Source of the DNA: Emticicia oligotrophica DSM 17448
GTDB taxonomy: Bacteria; Bacteroidota; Bacteroidia; Cytophagales; Spirosomataceae
Direction of reading: 5' to 3'
Assembly (NCBI RefSeq): GCF_000263195.1
Contig: NC_018748.1
Location: 992,001-1,056,000, forward strand
Length of the DNA stretch: 64,000 nt
This document shows, piece after piece, positions 36,472-46,930 of the stretch. The notes beneath the pieces are model-generated. The model was given only the letters and a program-made list of their open reading frames with translations, did not search any database and was not told the origin of the DNA. A program made the translations under genes and the position numbers. Numbering within the stretch: the first letter of the stretch is position 1; every line of letters begins with the position of its first letter.

Positions 36472-37683
36472 ATGAAGTATCTCCTACCTCTACTCATTTT
36501 ATCAATTACTACATTTGCCCAAGATAAAGCAGAAAAACGCTTACTCCGTAAAGCAGATAAAATTCATGCTCGGGCTTACACGGTCGATACACATGCCGAT
36601 GCTCCTATTAATATGTTGGAGATGGAAGGTTTTGATGTTGGTCAAAAACATAATTATGCAGAAGATGGCACTCAAATAGATTTTCCTCGTATGAAAGAAG
36701 GCGGCATGGATGCCATGTTTTTTGCTGTTTATTTAGGGCAAGGCAAGCGAACTCCCGAAGCAAATGTCGAAGCAAAAGAAAAAGCCTTAAAGATATTTAC
36801 AAAAATTCATGAGGCGGTAAAAAATAATGCCGATAAAGTGAGTTTAGTAACTACAGCCAAAGAAGGTTTTGCCGCCCATAAACAGGGAAAACTCGGAGTA
36901 TTCATCGGCATGGAAAATGGCTGGCCTGTGGGCACAGATTTGAATAACCTCAAGATATATTATGATTTAGGTTTAAGATATATCACTTTGGCTCATTCGT
37001 TCAATAATGATTTAAGCGATTCTTCGGGCGACCCTAATGGTGCCGAACATGGCGGACTCAGTAAATTAGGAGAAGCTTGTGTAGCAGAAATGAACCGTTT
37101 GGGTATCATGGTGGATGTTTCTCACCTTTCTGATTCAGCTTTTTATGATGTCATGCGTGTAAGCAAAGTGCCAGTAATTGCTTCACACTCTTCGTGCCGA
37201 GCTTTGTGCGATGTCAAACGCAACATGACTGATGATATGATTAAACTCTTAGCCTCAAAAGGCGGAGTAATTCATATCAATTTTGTAGCAGATTTCTTAA
37301 AGAAACCTTCGGCCGAAGTAGCAGTCTCAATCAAAACAATTAGAATGCAAGTGCAAAAAGCAGATGCTACGCCTGAAGACAAAAAACGCCTCAATGCCGA
37401 ACTCCGTCAGGTAAAGTATAAGTATCCAGAAGATATGCCGACTGTAAAAGATGTAGTTAACCATATCGACCATGTAGTAAAACTCGTAGGAGTTGACCAC
37501 GTAGGCATAGGCATGGATATGGATGGAGGAAGCGATGTGATTGGCATAGAAGATGTGAGTAAAATAAAAAACGTAACAATCGAGCTTCTTCGAAGAGGCT
37601 ATTCGGTTAAAGATATTAGAAAAATTTGGGGAGAAAATACGATGCGAGTATTAGCTGAATCCGAAAAATTCGCCAAGAAATAG
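36472..37683 (+). CDS. Membrane dipeptidase (peptidase family M19)
   Basis: 403 residues with a signal peptide (MKYLLPLLILSITTFAQ). The binuclear zinc ligands fall in YTVDTHADAPI (HxD), in IASHSSCRALCDVKRNM and in VDHVGIGMDMDGG. The fold is an amidohydrolase-like TIM barrel. It hydrolyses dipeptides, in Bacteroidota usually in the periplasm. It lies 23 nt after the glycosyltransferase, so the three genes from 34281 may form one operon. The 514-nt gap to susC follows. Confidence 0.92.
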   Translation: MKYLLPLLILSITTFAQDKAEKRLLRKADKIHARAYTVDTHADAPINMLEMEGFDVGQKHNYAEDGTQIDFPRMKEGGMDAMFFAVYLGQGKRTPEANVEAKEKALKIFTKIHEAVKNNADKVSLVTTAKEGFAAHKQGKLGVFIGMENGWPVGTDLNNLKIYYDLGLRYITLAHSFNNDLSDSSGDPNGAEHGGLSKLGEACVAEMNRLGIMVDVSHLSDSAFYDVMRVSKVPVIASHSSCRALCDVKRNMTDDMIKLLASKGGVIHINFVADFLKKPSAEVAVSIKTIRMQVQKADATPEDKKRLNAELRQVKYKYPEDMPTVKDVVNHIDHVVKLVGVDHVGIGMDMDGGSDVIGIEDVSKIKNVTIELLRRGYSVKDIRKIWGENTMRVLAESEKFAKK

Positions 37684-38197
37684 TGCTATTTTACCTAAAA
37701 ATCATTAAAATCTCACACAACTTCACTTCTTAGGTACTTTTTCAAATATTTTGACTTAAAGTAATACTATTTTATCTCCACTCAATAAAACTTGTCTATA
37801 CATTCAAGAAAACGCCAAAGTTTTGTATATTTGCAAATCATATAACTATTTCGATAATTTATGTAATTAATTTTTTTCTGAATTAGATAAAAAATTAGAA
37901 ATAGAAATATTTTGTAGTTTTCTATAAAATATTTAATATTGCATCAAATTGATACAATACGTAAAAATGGCTCTTAAATGATACCTATTAAGTTTATGAA
38001 GTCATTAACATCTTCATCAAAAGAATATAAAATTTTAAAGAAAAATTTGGAACAAGACAATAGACTCACTATAATTGTATCAAATACACTTAATGTGGAT
38101 TTTTTTAGAGAAGTTTGACCTAATCAGAGATATATAATATATATAAGAGGAAAGACCTTAATCAATTTTTTTTCTAATTTTTAACTTAATCAAAACT
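37684..38197. other. 514-nt AT-rich regulatory gap upstream of susC
   Basis: No convincing gene is present. A -7-like element TATATTTG lies at 37826-37833, without a clear TTG at the usual distance. A near-palindromic operator (listed separately) is at 37934-37967, and an isolated half-site ATTGTATC is at 38074-38081. A 46-codon frame from 37978 to 38118 starts with ATG but has no recognisable RBS and overlaps the half-site. The last 40 nt before susC are AT-rich with GAGGAAAGA at about 38148, a weak RBS-like word. Confidence 0.7.
37934..37967 (+). promoter_or_regulatory. Operator-like element upstream of susC, shared with the 49.5-kb regulator region
   Basis: Core ATTGCATC-AAATT-GATACAAT (37938-37958), an 8-5-8 inverted repeat with one mismatch, flanked by TAAT and by TAAAAA. 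The 34-nt stretch matches 49483-49516 at 29 positions in the same orientation. It lies 230 nt before the susC ATG. Confidence 0.75.
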
Positions 38198-41100
38198 ATG
38201 AAACAAAACTACTTTGTTCCTATCAAAGGAGCTCTGTTTTGCGGGTTGCTATGGCTCATGTCCGTAGTTGCATTTGCTCAAAAATCCGTAAGTGGTAAAG
38301 TAAGTGATGCTAAGGGTGATGGTGTGCCAGGGGCAAGTATCACCGTAAAGGGCACAACAACGGGTACAATCAGTGATGCAACTGGTAACTTCAAAATCAA
38401 TGTTCCAAATTCTGGGGGAACTTTAGTTTTCAGCTCAATTGGTTACAAAACTCAAGAAGTTAAATTAACTGGACAAGCATCAGTTAATGTAACATTAGAA
38501 GATGATGCTGCTGCTCTTGATGAAGTTGTTGTAACAGGTTACTCAATCGACAAAAGACGTGAGTCAACTGGTGCGATTTCAACTGTAAAATCTAAAGATT
38601 TAACAGCTGTACCATCAGGTAACGTTGAACAACAATTACAAGGTAGAGTATCTGGTCTTACAGTAGTAACGAACGGTCAACCTGGTACTGCCAGCCAAAT
38701 CCGTGTTCGTGGTTTTGGTGCTTTCGGTGGTAACGAACCACTTTATGTTGTTGATGGTATGCCAGTATCTTCAACTGACTTCTTAAGCCCAGACGACATC
38801 GAGTCAACTACTGTATTGAAAGATGCTTCTACTGCTTCTATCTACGGTGCTCGTGCTGCGAATGGTGTGATTGTTTACACTACAAAGAAAGGTACAAAAG
38901 GTGCAAAGAAATTAAATGTTACTTATGATGGTAACTTTGGTATTACTGACCCAGGTAAAGGTCAAGCGATGATGAATCCAACTGATTTCGCTACTTGGAC
39001 TTGGAATGCAAAAAGAAATTCAGGTGAGGCTTTCGGTCACCCACAATTCGGTTCAGGAGCAACTCCAGTTATTCCTGACTACCTAAGTGTAGGTGGAACT
39101 CCTGGTGTTATCGGATCAGTTGATTTAGCTGCTCAAAAATTGAAATACAACGTTGATCCAGCTGCTGGTGCAATTTACCAAGTTATTAAGGCTAATAAAG
39201 CTGGTACTGACTGGTATGGTGCTATCACTCGTCAAGCTCCATTACAAAGACACTCATTAGGCTTCAGTGGTGGTGGCGAAAACAGCCGTTTCTATGTAGG
39301 TTTCTCTCTACAAGATCAAAAAGGTATCTTGATTAGCAACGGAATGAAGCGTTATGCTTTCCGTATCAACTCTGAATTTAACGTATTGAAAAACTTACGT
39401 ATCGGAGAAAACATCCAGATGACTTACTTACAAATCTTAGGTCAAACTGGTGCTGCAGGTGGTAATGGTATCGCTGCTGACGAAAACGACATCCTTCAAG
39501 CGTTCCGTATGCCATCAATCATTCCTATCTATGATGAATTCGGTGGATACGCTGGTACAGCTGCAAAAGGTTTCAACAACCCACGTAACCCAGTAGCTAA
39601 CCAAAATGGTATTAAAAGAAATCGCAATTTTAATGGTTTAGCCAATGGTAACGTATATGTTGAATACGATCCAATTCCAGGTTTAACGCTACGTTCTTCA
39701 ATTGCTGGTAACTACCGCAATAACTACGGATGGGGATATACTCGTTGGCAATATGAAAACTCAGAGAATAACTCGGCATTTGGTTATAACGAATTCAGTG
39801 GATATTCTTTTGGTTGGACATTTACAAACACGGCAAGCTACAAAAAAGCATTTGGCAAGCATAACATCGAGGTGTTAGCGGGTCAAGAAGCTTTAAACAC
39901 TGGTGCTGGTAGAAACATGAATGCGAATGGTCTAAACCCATTCTCACAAGATGGTGACTATGTAACATTAACTACATTAGCCAACAGAAACCCACCCGCA
40001 AGTAACTTGTTTAAAGGAGTAAACTTCTACTCTTTATTTGGTAGAGCAATCTATACCTTAAACGACAAATATATCGTAACTGGTGTTATTCGTCGTGACG
40101 GTTCTTCAAGATTCGGTGTTAATAGCCGTTATGGTATCTTCCCAGCGGTATCTGCTGCATGGCGTGTATCATCTGAGTCTTTCATGAAAAACCTTCCATG
40201 GGTACAAGACTTGAAAGTACGTGGTGGTTATGGTACAATGGGTAACTCAAACAACGTTGACCCTAACAACCAATACAGTCTATATGCTGCAAACGTAGGT
40301 AACTCAGGATATGACATCAACGGTTCAAACTCAAGCATCGTAGATGGTTACTATCGTACACGTATCGGTAACCCAGATGCAAGATGGGAAACATCAGTTA
40401 CTAAAAACATCGGTATCGATGGTTCATTCTTGAAAGGTAAATTAGACGTTATTTTTGACTTGTGGCAAAAAGATACAAAAGACTTATTGTACCAATTGCC
40501 AATTACAGCAACTGCTGGTTTCCAAGCTGCTGCTCCTTCAGTAAACGTTGGTCAGATGGTTAACAAAGGTATTGATATCCAAATCATCAACCGTGGTAAA
40601 ATCACTTCTGACTTAGGTTATGATATCAACGTAACTGGTAGTTTCTTGAAAAATGAAATTACTAAGATTGCTGATGGTCAAACTTACTTAACAAACGTTA
40701 ACCCTGGTTTCCGTGGTTTGACTCCAATTCGTAACCAATTGGGCTATGGCTTATCTTCATTCTATGGTTTCCAAGTATTAGGCTTGTTCCAATCTAAAGC
40801 TGAAGTTGATGCAGCTCCAGCTCAAGATGGTAAAGGTGTTGGCCGTTTCCGTTATGCTGACATCAATAACGATGGTAAAATCGATGCTAACGACCGTACT
40901 TATTTAGGAAGTCCAATCCCTAAATTCACTGGTGGTGTAAACTTCACATTGACATACAAAGGATTTGACTTATCTGCTTATTTGTACACATCAATTGGAA
41001 ACAAAATCTTCAACGCATCTAAATGGTTTACAGATTTCTATCCTTCATTCTCAGGAGCTGCTATCTCTGAGCGTGTGAAAGAATCTTGGACTCCACAAAA

Positions 41101-41422
41101 CACTGGTGCAAAAATTCCGATTTTCGAAACAGCATCTAACTTTAGTACAAATACTCAAGCTAACTCATTCTACGTAGAAAATGGTTCATACTTGAGATTA
41201 CAAAACGTTGCGATTGGTTATAACTTCTCTAAAGCGTTATTGGATAAATTGAAATTGAGCAGAGTTCGTGTATTTGCTGCAACAAACAACTTGTTTACTA
41301 TCACTAAATACGAAGGTTTAGATCCTCAAGTTGGTGGTAACGCAGATACTAACTTTGGTATCGACGTAGGTAACTACCCAATGACAAGAAGCTTTACTGC
41401 CGGTATTAACTTAGGATTCTAA
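38198..41422 (+). CDS. SusC/RagA-family TonB-dependent outer membrane transporter
   Basis: 1074 residues with a signal peptide, then a carboxypeptidase-like domain (SVSGKVSDAKGDGVPGASIT), the SusC-type TonB box region (ALDEVVVTGYS) and the plug (YVVDGMPVSS; ATSIYGARAANGVIVYTTKK differs only slightly from the family pattern). The barrel follows and ends with a C-terminal phenylalanine (TAGINLGF). It imports an oligosaccharide or glycoside bound by the SusD partner, energised by TonB. Codon choice (AAC, TTC, GGT, CGT) is visibly more biased than in neighbours, suggesting high expression. SusD lies 88 nt downstream after a stable hairpin. Confidence 0.97.
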   Translation: MKQNYFVPIKGALFCGLLWLMSVVAFAQKSVSGKVSDAKGDGVPGASITVKGTTTGTISDATGNFKINVPNSGGTLVFSSIGYKTQEVKLTGQASVNVTLEDDAAALDEVVVTGYSIDKRRESTGAISTVKSKDLTAVPSGNVEQQLQGRVSGLTVVTNGQPGTASQIRVRGFGAFGGNEPLYVVDGMPVSSTDFLSPDDIESTTVLKDASTASIYGARAANGVIVYTTKKGTKGAKKLNVTYDGNFGITDPGKGQAMMNPTDFATWTWNAKRNSGEAFGHPQFGSGATPVIPDYLSVGGTPGVIGSVDLAAQKLKYNVDPAAGAIYQVIKANKAGTDWYGAITRQAPLQRHSLGFSGGGENSRFYVGFSLQDQKGILISNGMKRYAFRINSEFNVLKNLRIGENIQMTYLQILGQTGAAGGNGIAADENDILQAFRMPSIIPIYDEFGGYAGTAAKGFNNPRNPVANQNGIKRNRNFNGLANGNVYVEYDPIPGLTLRSSIAGNYRNNYGWGYTRWQYENSENNSAFGYNEFSGYSFGWTFTNTASYKKAFGKHNIEVLAGQEALNTGAGRNMNANGLNPFSQDGDYVTLTTLANRNPPASNLFKGVNFYSLFGRAIYTLNDKYIVTGVIRRDGSSRFGVNSRYGIFPAVSAAWRVSSESFMKNLPWVQDLKVRGGYGTMGNSNNVDPNNQYSLYAANVGNSGYDINGSNSSIVDGYYRTRIGNPDARWETSVTKNIGIDGSFLKGKLDVIFDLWQKDTKDLLYQLPITATAGFQAAAPSVNVGQMVNKGIDIQIINRGKITSDLGYDINVTGSFLKNEITKIADGQTYLTNVNPGFRGLTPIRNQLGYGLSSFYGFQVLGLFQSKAEVDAAPAQDGKGVGRFRYADINNDGKIDANDRTYLGSPIPKFTGGVNFTLTYKGFDLSAYLYTSIGNKIFNASKWFTDFYPSFSGAAISERVKESWTPQNTGAKIPIFETASNFSTNTQANSFYVENGSYLRLQNVAIGYNFSKALLDKLKLSRVRVFAATNNLFTITKYEGLDPQVGGNADTNFGIDVGNYPMTRSFTAGINLGF

Positions 41423-41435
41423 TTTAAACCAATTG

Positions 41436-41463
41436 GGAGGTCAAACTCAATAGTTTGACCTCC
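41436..41463 (+). terminator. Strong hairpin between susC and susD
   Basis: GGAGGTCAAACT (41436-41447) pairs perfectly with AGTTTGACCTCC (41452-41463) around a 4-nt loop. TTGAAAAG follows instead of a T tract, so it is more likely a stabiliser or attenuator than a full terminator. Confidence 0.75.
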
Positions 41464-41510
41464 TTGAAAAGTAAGTTTTAACAAATTCAATTAAAAATGT
41501 CATTATCAAA

Positions 41511-43244
41511 ATGAGAAAATATATTTTCAATAAATTAACTTTAGCAGCAGCTTGTCTTACATTGATTGGCTACTCATGTAAGGAAGATTTCCTTACAGTA
41601 CTTCCGACTGGTGCGATTGCTAAAACCCAGTTGACAACTAAAAAAGGTTTAGAGGGTGCGTTAATTGCAGCTTACGGCCAAATGAGTGGATACGGTACTC
41701 GTATGGTGAACCCACAAAACTGGGTTTGGGGTAGTATCCGCGGTGGTGATGCAAACAAAGGAACTGACCCAGGTGACTTCTCTGACATCAACCCGATTCA
41801 AACGTTCCAGTATCTTTCTACACAAGGTGTAATCAACGATAACTATCGTGGTCTTTACGAAGGTGTAGCTCGTGCAAACAACGTATTGGGTTTATTGAAA
41901 GATGCTCAAGCTGACGTAAGTGCTGAAGACAAAACACGTATTTCAGCAGAAGCAAAATTCTTGAGAGCTCACTTCTACTTCCAATTGAAGAGAAACTTCA
42001 ACAATACGCCTTATGTTGATGAAACTGTTGACGTAGGTAGTGGTATTGAGAAAATCAAAAATGATGTTGATTTGTGGCCAAAAATCGAAGCTGATTTCAA
42101 AGCAGCTTACGATAACCTTCCTGCAACACAAGGACAGGCTGGTCGTGCTAACAAATGGGCAGCTGCTTCTTACTTAGCAAAAACTTATATGTATCAAAAG
42201 AAATTTCCTGAAGCAAAATCTTTGTTTGATGCAATCATTGCTAATGGTGTAACTGCTAATGGTAAGAAATATGCTTTAGTTGCTAACTTTGGAGACTTAT
42301 TCAAAGCAACTAACGATAATAGTTCTGAGTCAGTATTCGCATTACAAGCTGCTGCAAACACTGGTAGTGTAAACAACGCTAACGCTGATGGTGACTTGAA
42401 CTGGCCTTATAACACAGGTCCTAACGGTCCTGGTAACTGCTGCGGTTTCTTCCAACCAAGCTTTGAGTTAGGTAACTCATACCGTACAAAAGATGGTTTA
42501 CCATTATTAGACGGTTCATATAACGATGCTGCCAATGCATTGAAAACTGATATGGGTATTCAATCAAGCACAGCATTTACTCCAGATGCAGGTGAACTTG
42601 ACCCTCGTCTTGACCACACTATCGGTCGTCGTGGTATCATGTTCTTAGACTGGCAAAAACACCCAGGATTTGACTGGATCCGTAACCAAGCTAACGGTGG
42701 ACCATACTCTCCAAAGAAATATTCTTACTACAAATCTGACAAAGGTTCGTTGCAAGATAATAGCTCTTGGACTCCTGGTTACACAGCGTTAAACTATTAT
42801 ATCATTCGTTTCTCGGATGTATTATTGATGGCAGCTGAAGCTGAAATCGAAGTAGGTAGCTTAACAAAAGCACAAGAATACGTAAACATGGTTCGTAACC
42901 GTGCTTCAAACCCTTCGAGTTTCGTAACTCAAGATGGTGGCCCTGCTGCTAAATATGTAATCAAGCCTTACTCAGGAACTTGGACTGACAAAGCTGCTGC
43001 TCGTACTGCGGTTCGTTTCGAACGTAAATTGGAGTTAGCTATGGAAGGACACCGTTTCTACGACTTAGTACGTTGGGGTGAAGATGTTACCGCAATCAAT
43101 GCTTACTTGAAGTACGAAAACAGATTCTTGCCAAATACATTGCCAAGCTCTGGATACCAAGCTAAGCACGCTTTATTGCCACTTCCACAAGCTCAAATCG
43201 ACTTAGTTGGTTCTGACATTTTGAAGCAAAACCCTGGATATTAA
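41511..43244 (+). CDS. SusD/RagB-family surface glycan-binding lipoprotein
   Basis: 577 residues, a lipoprotein with lipidated Cys23 (TLIGYSCKEDFL). The N-terminal tetratricopeptide-like helices are typical (FLRAHFYFQLKRNFNNTPYV; AASYLAKTYMYQKKFPEAKS). The C-terminal SusD segments are RFSDVLLMAAEAEIEVG, VNMVRNRAS, and FERKLELAMEGHRFYDLVRW. It caps the SusC channel and binds the substrate at the cell surface. Its codon bias is strong, like that of SusC. Confidence 0.97.
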   Translation: MRKYIFNKLTLAAACLTLIGYSCKEDFLTVLPTGAIAKTQLTTKKGLEGALIAAYGQMSGYGTRMVNPQNWVWGSIRGGDANKGTDPGDFSDINPIQTFQYLSTQGVINDNYRGLYEGVARANNVLGLLKDAQADVSAEDKTRISAEAKFLRAHFYFQLKRNFNNTPYVDETVDVGSGIEKIKNDVDLWPKIEADFKAAYDNLPATQGQAGRANKWAAASYLAKTYMYQKKFPEAKSLFDAIIANGVTANGKKYALVANFGDLFKATNDNSSESVFALQAAANTGSVNNANADGDLNWPYNTGPNGPGNCCGFFQPSFELGNSYRTKDGLPLLDGSYNDAANALKTDMGIQSSTAFTPDAGELDPRLDHTIGRRGIMFLDWQKHPGFDWIRNQANGGPYSPKKYSYYKSDKGSLQDNSSWTPGYTALNYYIIRFSDVLLMAAEAEIEVGSLTKAQEYVNMVRNRASNPSSFVTQDGGPAAKYVIKPYSGTWTDKAAARTAVRFERKLELAMEGHRFYDLVRWGEDVTAINAYLKYENRFLPNTLPSSGYQAKHALLPLPQAQIDLVGSDILKQNPGY

Positions 43245-43282
43245 TTTTAAACAAACGTTTAAAATCAAATATTAAAATTAAG

Positions 43283-43320
43283 AAAACGTCATGCGAGAAT
43301 ACTTCTTGCATGACGTTTTT
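43283..43320 (+). terminator. Intrinsic terminator after susD
   Basis: AAAACGTCATGC (43283-43294) pairs with GCATGACGTTTT (43308-43319) and continues into T. Confidence 0.88.
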
Positions 43321-43331
43321 AGTTATCTTTG
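43306..43331 (+). promoter_or_regulatory. Promoter of the ASPIC/FG-GAP lipoprotein gene
   Basis: TATCTTTG (43324-43331) fits TAnnTTTG. TTG at 43306-43308 lies 15 nt upstream, shorter than the usual spacer and inside the susD terminator. The ATG is 25 nt downstream. Confidence 0.4.
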
Positions 43332-43355
43332 TTTCTAAAAGCCTCTTACATTCCC

Positions 43356-46300
43356 ATGCAAAAATTTCCTTTTTATATTGTCATTATATTTAGCCTTTTT
43401 ATCTTTTCATGTAAAGAAAAAACAGTATTTACTGAACTCAAATCAGGCGATACTGGCATTACTTTCTCTAACCGTATTGCTGAAAATGATACCCTCAATA
43501 TCCTGACATTTGAGTATGTTTATAACGGTGGTGGAGTAGCCATGGGAGATTTTAATAATGATAATCTAACCGATATTTACTTCACTGGAAATACAACACC
43601 CAATAAACTATACTTAAATCGAACCCAAAAAGGGGAGAAACTAAAGTTTGAGGAAGTAACTGAGAAAGCAGGGGTAAATGGCCATAATAGGTGGTCATCA
43701 GGCGTAGCTTTAGTCGATATAAATAATGATAATTTATTAGACATCTATGTGTGTGCTACTGCTCGTAAAGCGGTTGGACAACGCACAAACTTGCTCTATG
43801 TAAACCAAGGAATTGGGAAAGATGGAATACCTACTTTCAAAGATTTAGCCCAAGAATACGGCATCGCCGATACTACTCACACAACAAATGCAGCATTTTT
43901 TGACTATGATAACGATGGAGACCTTGATTTATATTTAGTAGTAAACGAAATGGATGATACCCGTTTCCCGAATAAATATCAAGAAAAAGGAGAAATCACG
44001 AGTTCAAAACGCTCTGATAGGCTTTATAGAAACGACTTTGATAAAACTAAAAATCATGCCGTATTTACAGATGTATCTAAGGCAGCTGGCATTTTTGATG
44101 ATGCTTATGGTTTAGGTATTAATATTACTGATATTAACCAAGACGGCTGGAAAGACATCTACATAACAAACGATTTTCTAACAAATGATTTGCTATACGT
44201 AAATAACCACGATGGTACATTTACTGAAAGAGCAAAAGAATACTTTAAACATACATCGTATTCAGCAATGGGTAATGATGTATCAGATATAAACAATGAT
44301 GGTTTGGTTGATATAATTGCTGTTGATATGATGCCTGAAAGTAATTATCGTAAAAAGATGATGACTCCGGCTAATAGTTACGTAACTTATCAAAACAACG
44401 ACCGCTTCGGTTATTTATATCAATTTCCACGCAATACCTTACAGCTCAATCAAGGTAAAAACCCAAGTACAGGTCACCCCATTTTTAGTGAAATTAGCTT
44501 TGTGGCTGGGGTTGCTCAAACTGACTGGAGTTGGACTCCAATGGTAACCGATTTTGATAATGATGGCTACCGAGATATAATTATTACCAATGGTTTTCCG
44601 AGAGATATAACTGATCAAGATTTCCTAGCTTATCGCAATGAAGTGAATGCTCTCATGGAAAAATCAATGTTATTAGAGTATGTACCTAAGGTAAAACTTA
44701 AAAACTACGCTTATAAGAATAAAGGGAAAGATGGTGCTTTCCAGTTCGATGATGTAACTGATAAATGGGGTATTACAGAGCCTACATCAGCCAATGGTGC
44801 TGCTTATGCCGATTTAGACAATGATGGTGACCTTGACTATGTAGTAAATAATATTAACGACTCAGCCTCGGTTTATTTGAATAATTCGATTCAGCTTAAG
44901 CCTCAAGAAAGTAATTATTTAAGAGTTAAATTTATAGGTAATAAAAAAAATGTAGCTGGTATCGGTGCAACAGTTGAAATAAAGTATGGAAATGGCGAAA
45001 AACAATTATACGAACATTCTCTCTATCGTGGATATTTATCAACCGTTGAACCCATTGCCCATTTTGGACTAGGAAAACATACAAAAGTTGCCCAATTAAA
45101 AGTAATTTGGGGAAATGGATATATTCAAACGCTTAATAATATCAATACTAATCAAGTCATTACACTTGAAGAAAAAAATGCAACTCCTCCACTTCCCGAA
45201 GTACAATTAGCTAAGGCAAACTTACTTTTCACAGATATTACAGACCAATTAAAAATTAATTATAAACACGAAGAGGAAGACTACATTGACTTCAATGTTC
45301 AGAAGTTAATTCCACATAAATTATCTCAATTCGGACCTTCACTTGCAGTTGGCGATGTAAATGGTGATGGAACTGAAGACGTATTTATTTCTGGTTCGTC
45401 TCACCACAAAGGTAGATTCTTATTACAGGATAAATCTGGAAGTTTTATTGTCAAAGACCTACTTGATGGCCTTGGAGATGCCGAAAAAACGGCTGAAGAT
45501 ATGGGTACACTTTTATTCGATGCCGATGGAGATAATGACTTAGACCTTTACATTGTAAGTGGAAGTTCGGAATTTCCTGCCAATGCCCCCGAACTCCAAG
45601 ACCGCTTTTACAGAAATGATGGCAAAGGAAATTTCAAACTTGATGTGAATGCACTACCTAAATTTCTCAAGAGTGGTTCTTGCGTAAAAGCAGCTGACTA
45701 CGACCATGATGGAGATTTAGACCTTTTCGTAGGCGGACGAGTTGAACCTTCGGCCTATCCAAAACCTGTATCAAGTTATATACTAAGAAATGATAAAGGA
45801 AATTTTAGTGAGGTAACGGATAAAGTTGCTCCGCAGCTAAAAAATATTGGTTTAATTTGCGATGTTACGTGGTCAGACTTTGATAATGACGGCTGGCAAG
45901 ACTTAGTAATGGCAGGAGAATTTATGCCGATTACTTTCTTGAAAAATAATAAAGGTGTCTTCGGCTTCGCTCAAACGGCTAATACATCACTTGCTGATAA
46001 AATTGGTTGGTGGAATAGTATTACGTCTGGAGATTTTGACAATGACGGTGACATTGACTACATCGTTGGTAATATGGGAGTTAATACGCTCATGCATGCG
46101 TCGGCTGAGCACCCTTTTAGAATTTATGCCAATGATTTCAATAATGATGGTTTTTATGACGCTATTCCAACCGTATATTTCAAAGACTTAGAAGGCAAGC
46201 CACAGGAATTTCCATATAATACACGTGATGATTTAGCGAAGCAGTTTATCCAAACACGTCAACGTTTCCAAAACTATGCTAAGTTTTCACAAGCAACAAT

Positions 46301-46922
46301 TAAAGAAATATTAAAACCAGAAGAACTACAAAAAGCCCTTGTTCTAAGTGCAAATTGGCTAAAAAGCAGTTATATTGAAAATAAAGGTGCTGGTAAATTT
46401 GAAATGAAAGAATTACCTCTTCAAGCTCAATTTGCACCTGTTTTTGGCATGACTACCCAAGATTTCGACCAAGACGGTAATCTTGATGTACTCTTGGCAG
46501 GAAATGATTATGGTATTGAACTAGGTACTGGCCGTAACGATGCCTTGAATGGATTGCTCTTAAAAGGAGATGGAAAAGGGAATTTCACCCCCATTTCAAT
46601 CGAAAAAAGTGGCTATTGTGTAACAGGTGATGCTAAAGCCTTGGTAAAAGTGATGAGTCCAGCAGGACAACTTCGTACAATTACTTCACAAAATAAAAAT
46701 TCACTTAAAGTATTCGACTATCATTTTCCAGTAAAAACAATTCCACTGCAGGCTAACGAAACTACTGCGTTGATTAAGCTTAAAAATGGACAAATACGTA
46801 GAGAAGAAATTGGTTTTGGCTCTTCGTTTTTATCTCAATCTGCTCACAATCTTATAATTAGTTCAGATATAAAAAGCGTTGAATTAATCAATACGAAAGG
46901 GAATAAGAGGATAATTAAATGA
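43356..46922 (+). CDS. FG-GAP/VCBS-repeat lipoprotein with an ASPIC/UnbV domain
   Basis: 1188 residues from the ATG at 43356, a lipoprotein with lipidated Cys19 (SLFIFSCKEK). Many FG-GAP repeats with calcium-type loops (DFNNDNLTDIYF, DYDNDGDLDLYLV, DYDHDGDLDLFVGG, DFDNDGDIDYIVGN) form beta-propellers. An ASPIC/UnbV-type domain lies in the middle, about residues 525-608 (VAGIGATVEIKYGNGEKQL, then VIWGNGYIQTL). This architecture is common next to SusCD pairs in Cytophagales, where it is probably surface-exposed and binds carbohydrate, though the function is not established. It has its own terminator and promoter, so it is a separate unit from susCD. Confidence 0.9.
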   Translation: MQKFPFYIVIIFSLFIFSCKEKTVFTELKSGDTGITFSNRIAENDTLNILTFEYVYNGGGVAMGDFNNDNLTDIYFTGNTTPNKLYLNRTQKGEKLKFEEVTEKAGVNGHNRWSSGVALVDINNDNLLDIYVCATARKAVGQRTNLLYVNQGIGKDGIPTFKDLAQEYGIADTTHTTNAAFFDYDNDGDLDLYLVVNEMDDTRFPNKYQEKGEITSSKRSDRLYRNDFDKTKNHAVFTDVSKAAGIFDDAYGLGINITDINQDGWKDIYITNDFLTNDLLYVNNHDGTFTERAKEYFKHTSYSAMGNDVSDINNDGLVDIIAVDMMPESNYRKKMMTPANSYVTYQNNDRFGYLYQFPRNTLQLNQGKNPSTGHPIFSEISFVAGVAQTDWSWTPMVTDFDNDGYRDIIITNGFPRDITDQDFLAYRNEVNALMEKSMLLEYVPKVKLKNYAYKNKGKDGAFQFDDVTDKWGITEPTSANGAAYADLDNDGDLDYVVNNINDSASVYLNNSIQLKPQESNYLRVKFIGNKKNVAGIGATVEIKYGNGEKQLYEHSLYRGYLSTVEPIAHFGLGKHTKVAQLKVIWGNGYIQTLNNINTNQVITLEEKNATPPLPEVQLAKANLLFTDITDQLKINYKHEEEDYIDFNVQKLIPHKLSQFGPSLAVGDVNGDGTEDVFISGSSHHKGRFLLQDKSGSFIVKDLLDGLGDAEKTAEDMGTLLFDADGDNDLDLYIVSGSSEFPANAPELQDRFYRNDGKGNFKLDVNALPKFLKSGSCVKAADYDHDGDLDLFVGGRVEPSAYPKPVSSYILRNDKGNFSEVTDKVAPQLKNIGLICDVTWSDFDNDGWQDLVMAGEFMPITFLKNNKGVFGFAQTANTSLADKIGWWNSITSGDFDNDGDIDYIVGNMGVNTLMHASAEHPFRIYANDFNNDGFYDAIPTVYFKDLEGKPQEFPYNTRDDLAKQFIQTRQRFQNYAKFSQATIKEILKPEELQKALVLSANWLKSSYIENKGAGKFEMKELPLQAQFAPVFGMTTQDFDQDGNLDVLLAGNDYGIELGTGRNDALNGLLLKGDGKGNFTPISIEKSGYCVTGDAKALVKVMSPAGQLRTITSQNKNSLKVFDYHFPVKTIPLQANETTALIKLKNGQIRREEIGFGSSFLSQSAHNLIISSDIKSVELINTKGNKRIIK

Positions 46923-46930
46923 TTGAATTG

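Noticed and set aside
37978-38118. 46-codon frame upstream of susC
   Set aside because: ATG start and clean stop, but there is no recognisable ribosome-binding site or family match, and a half-operator lies inside it. A 28-30 codon frame at 49535-49624 is similarly placed after the second operator and equally unsupported.
45959-45975. Sequence resembling the 23-bp repeat core inside the FG-GAP/ASPIC gene
   Set aside because: It codes normal residues (VFGFAQ) in a conserved reading frame. The similarity is short and most likely chance.
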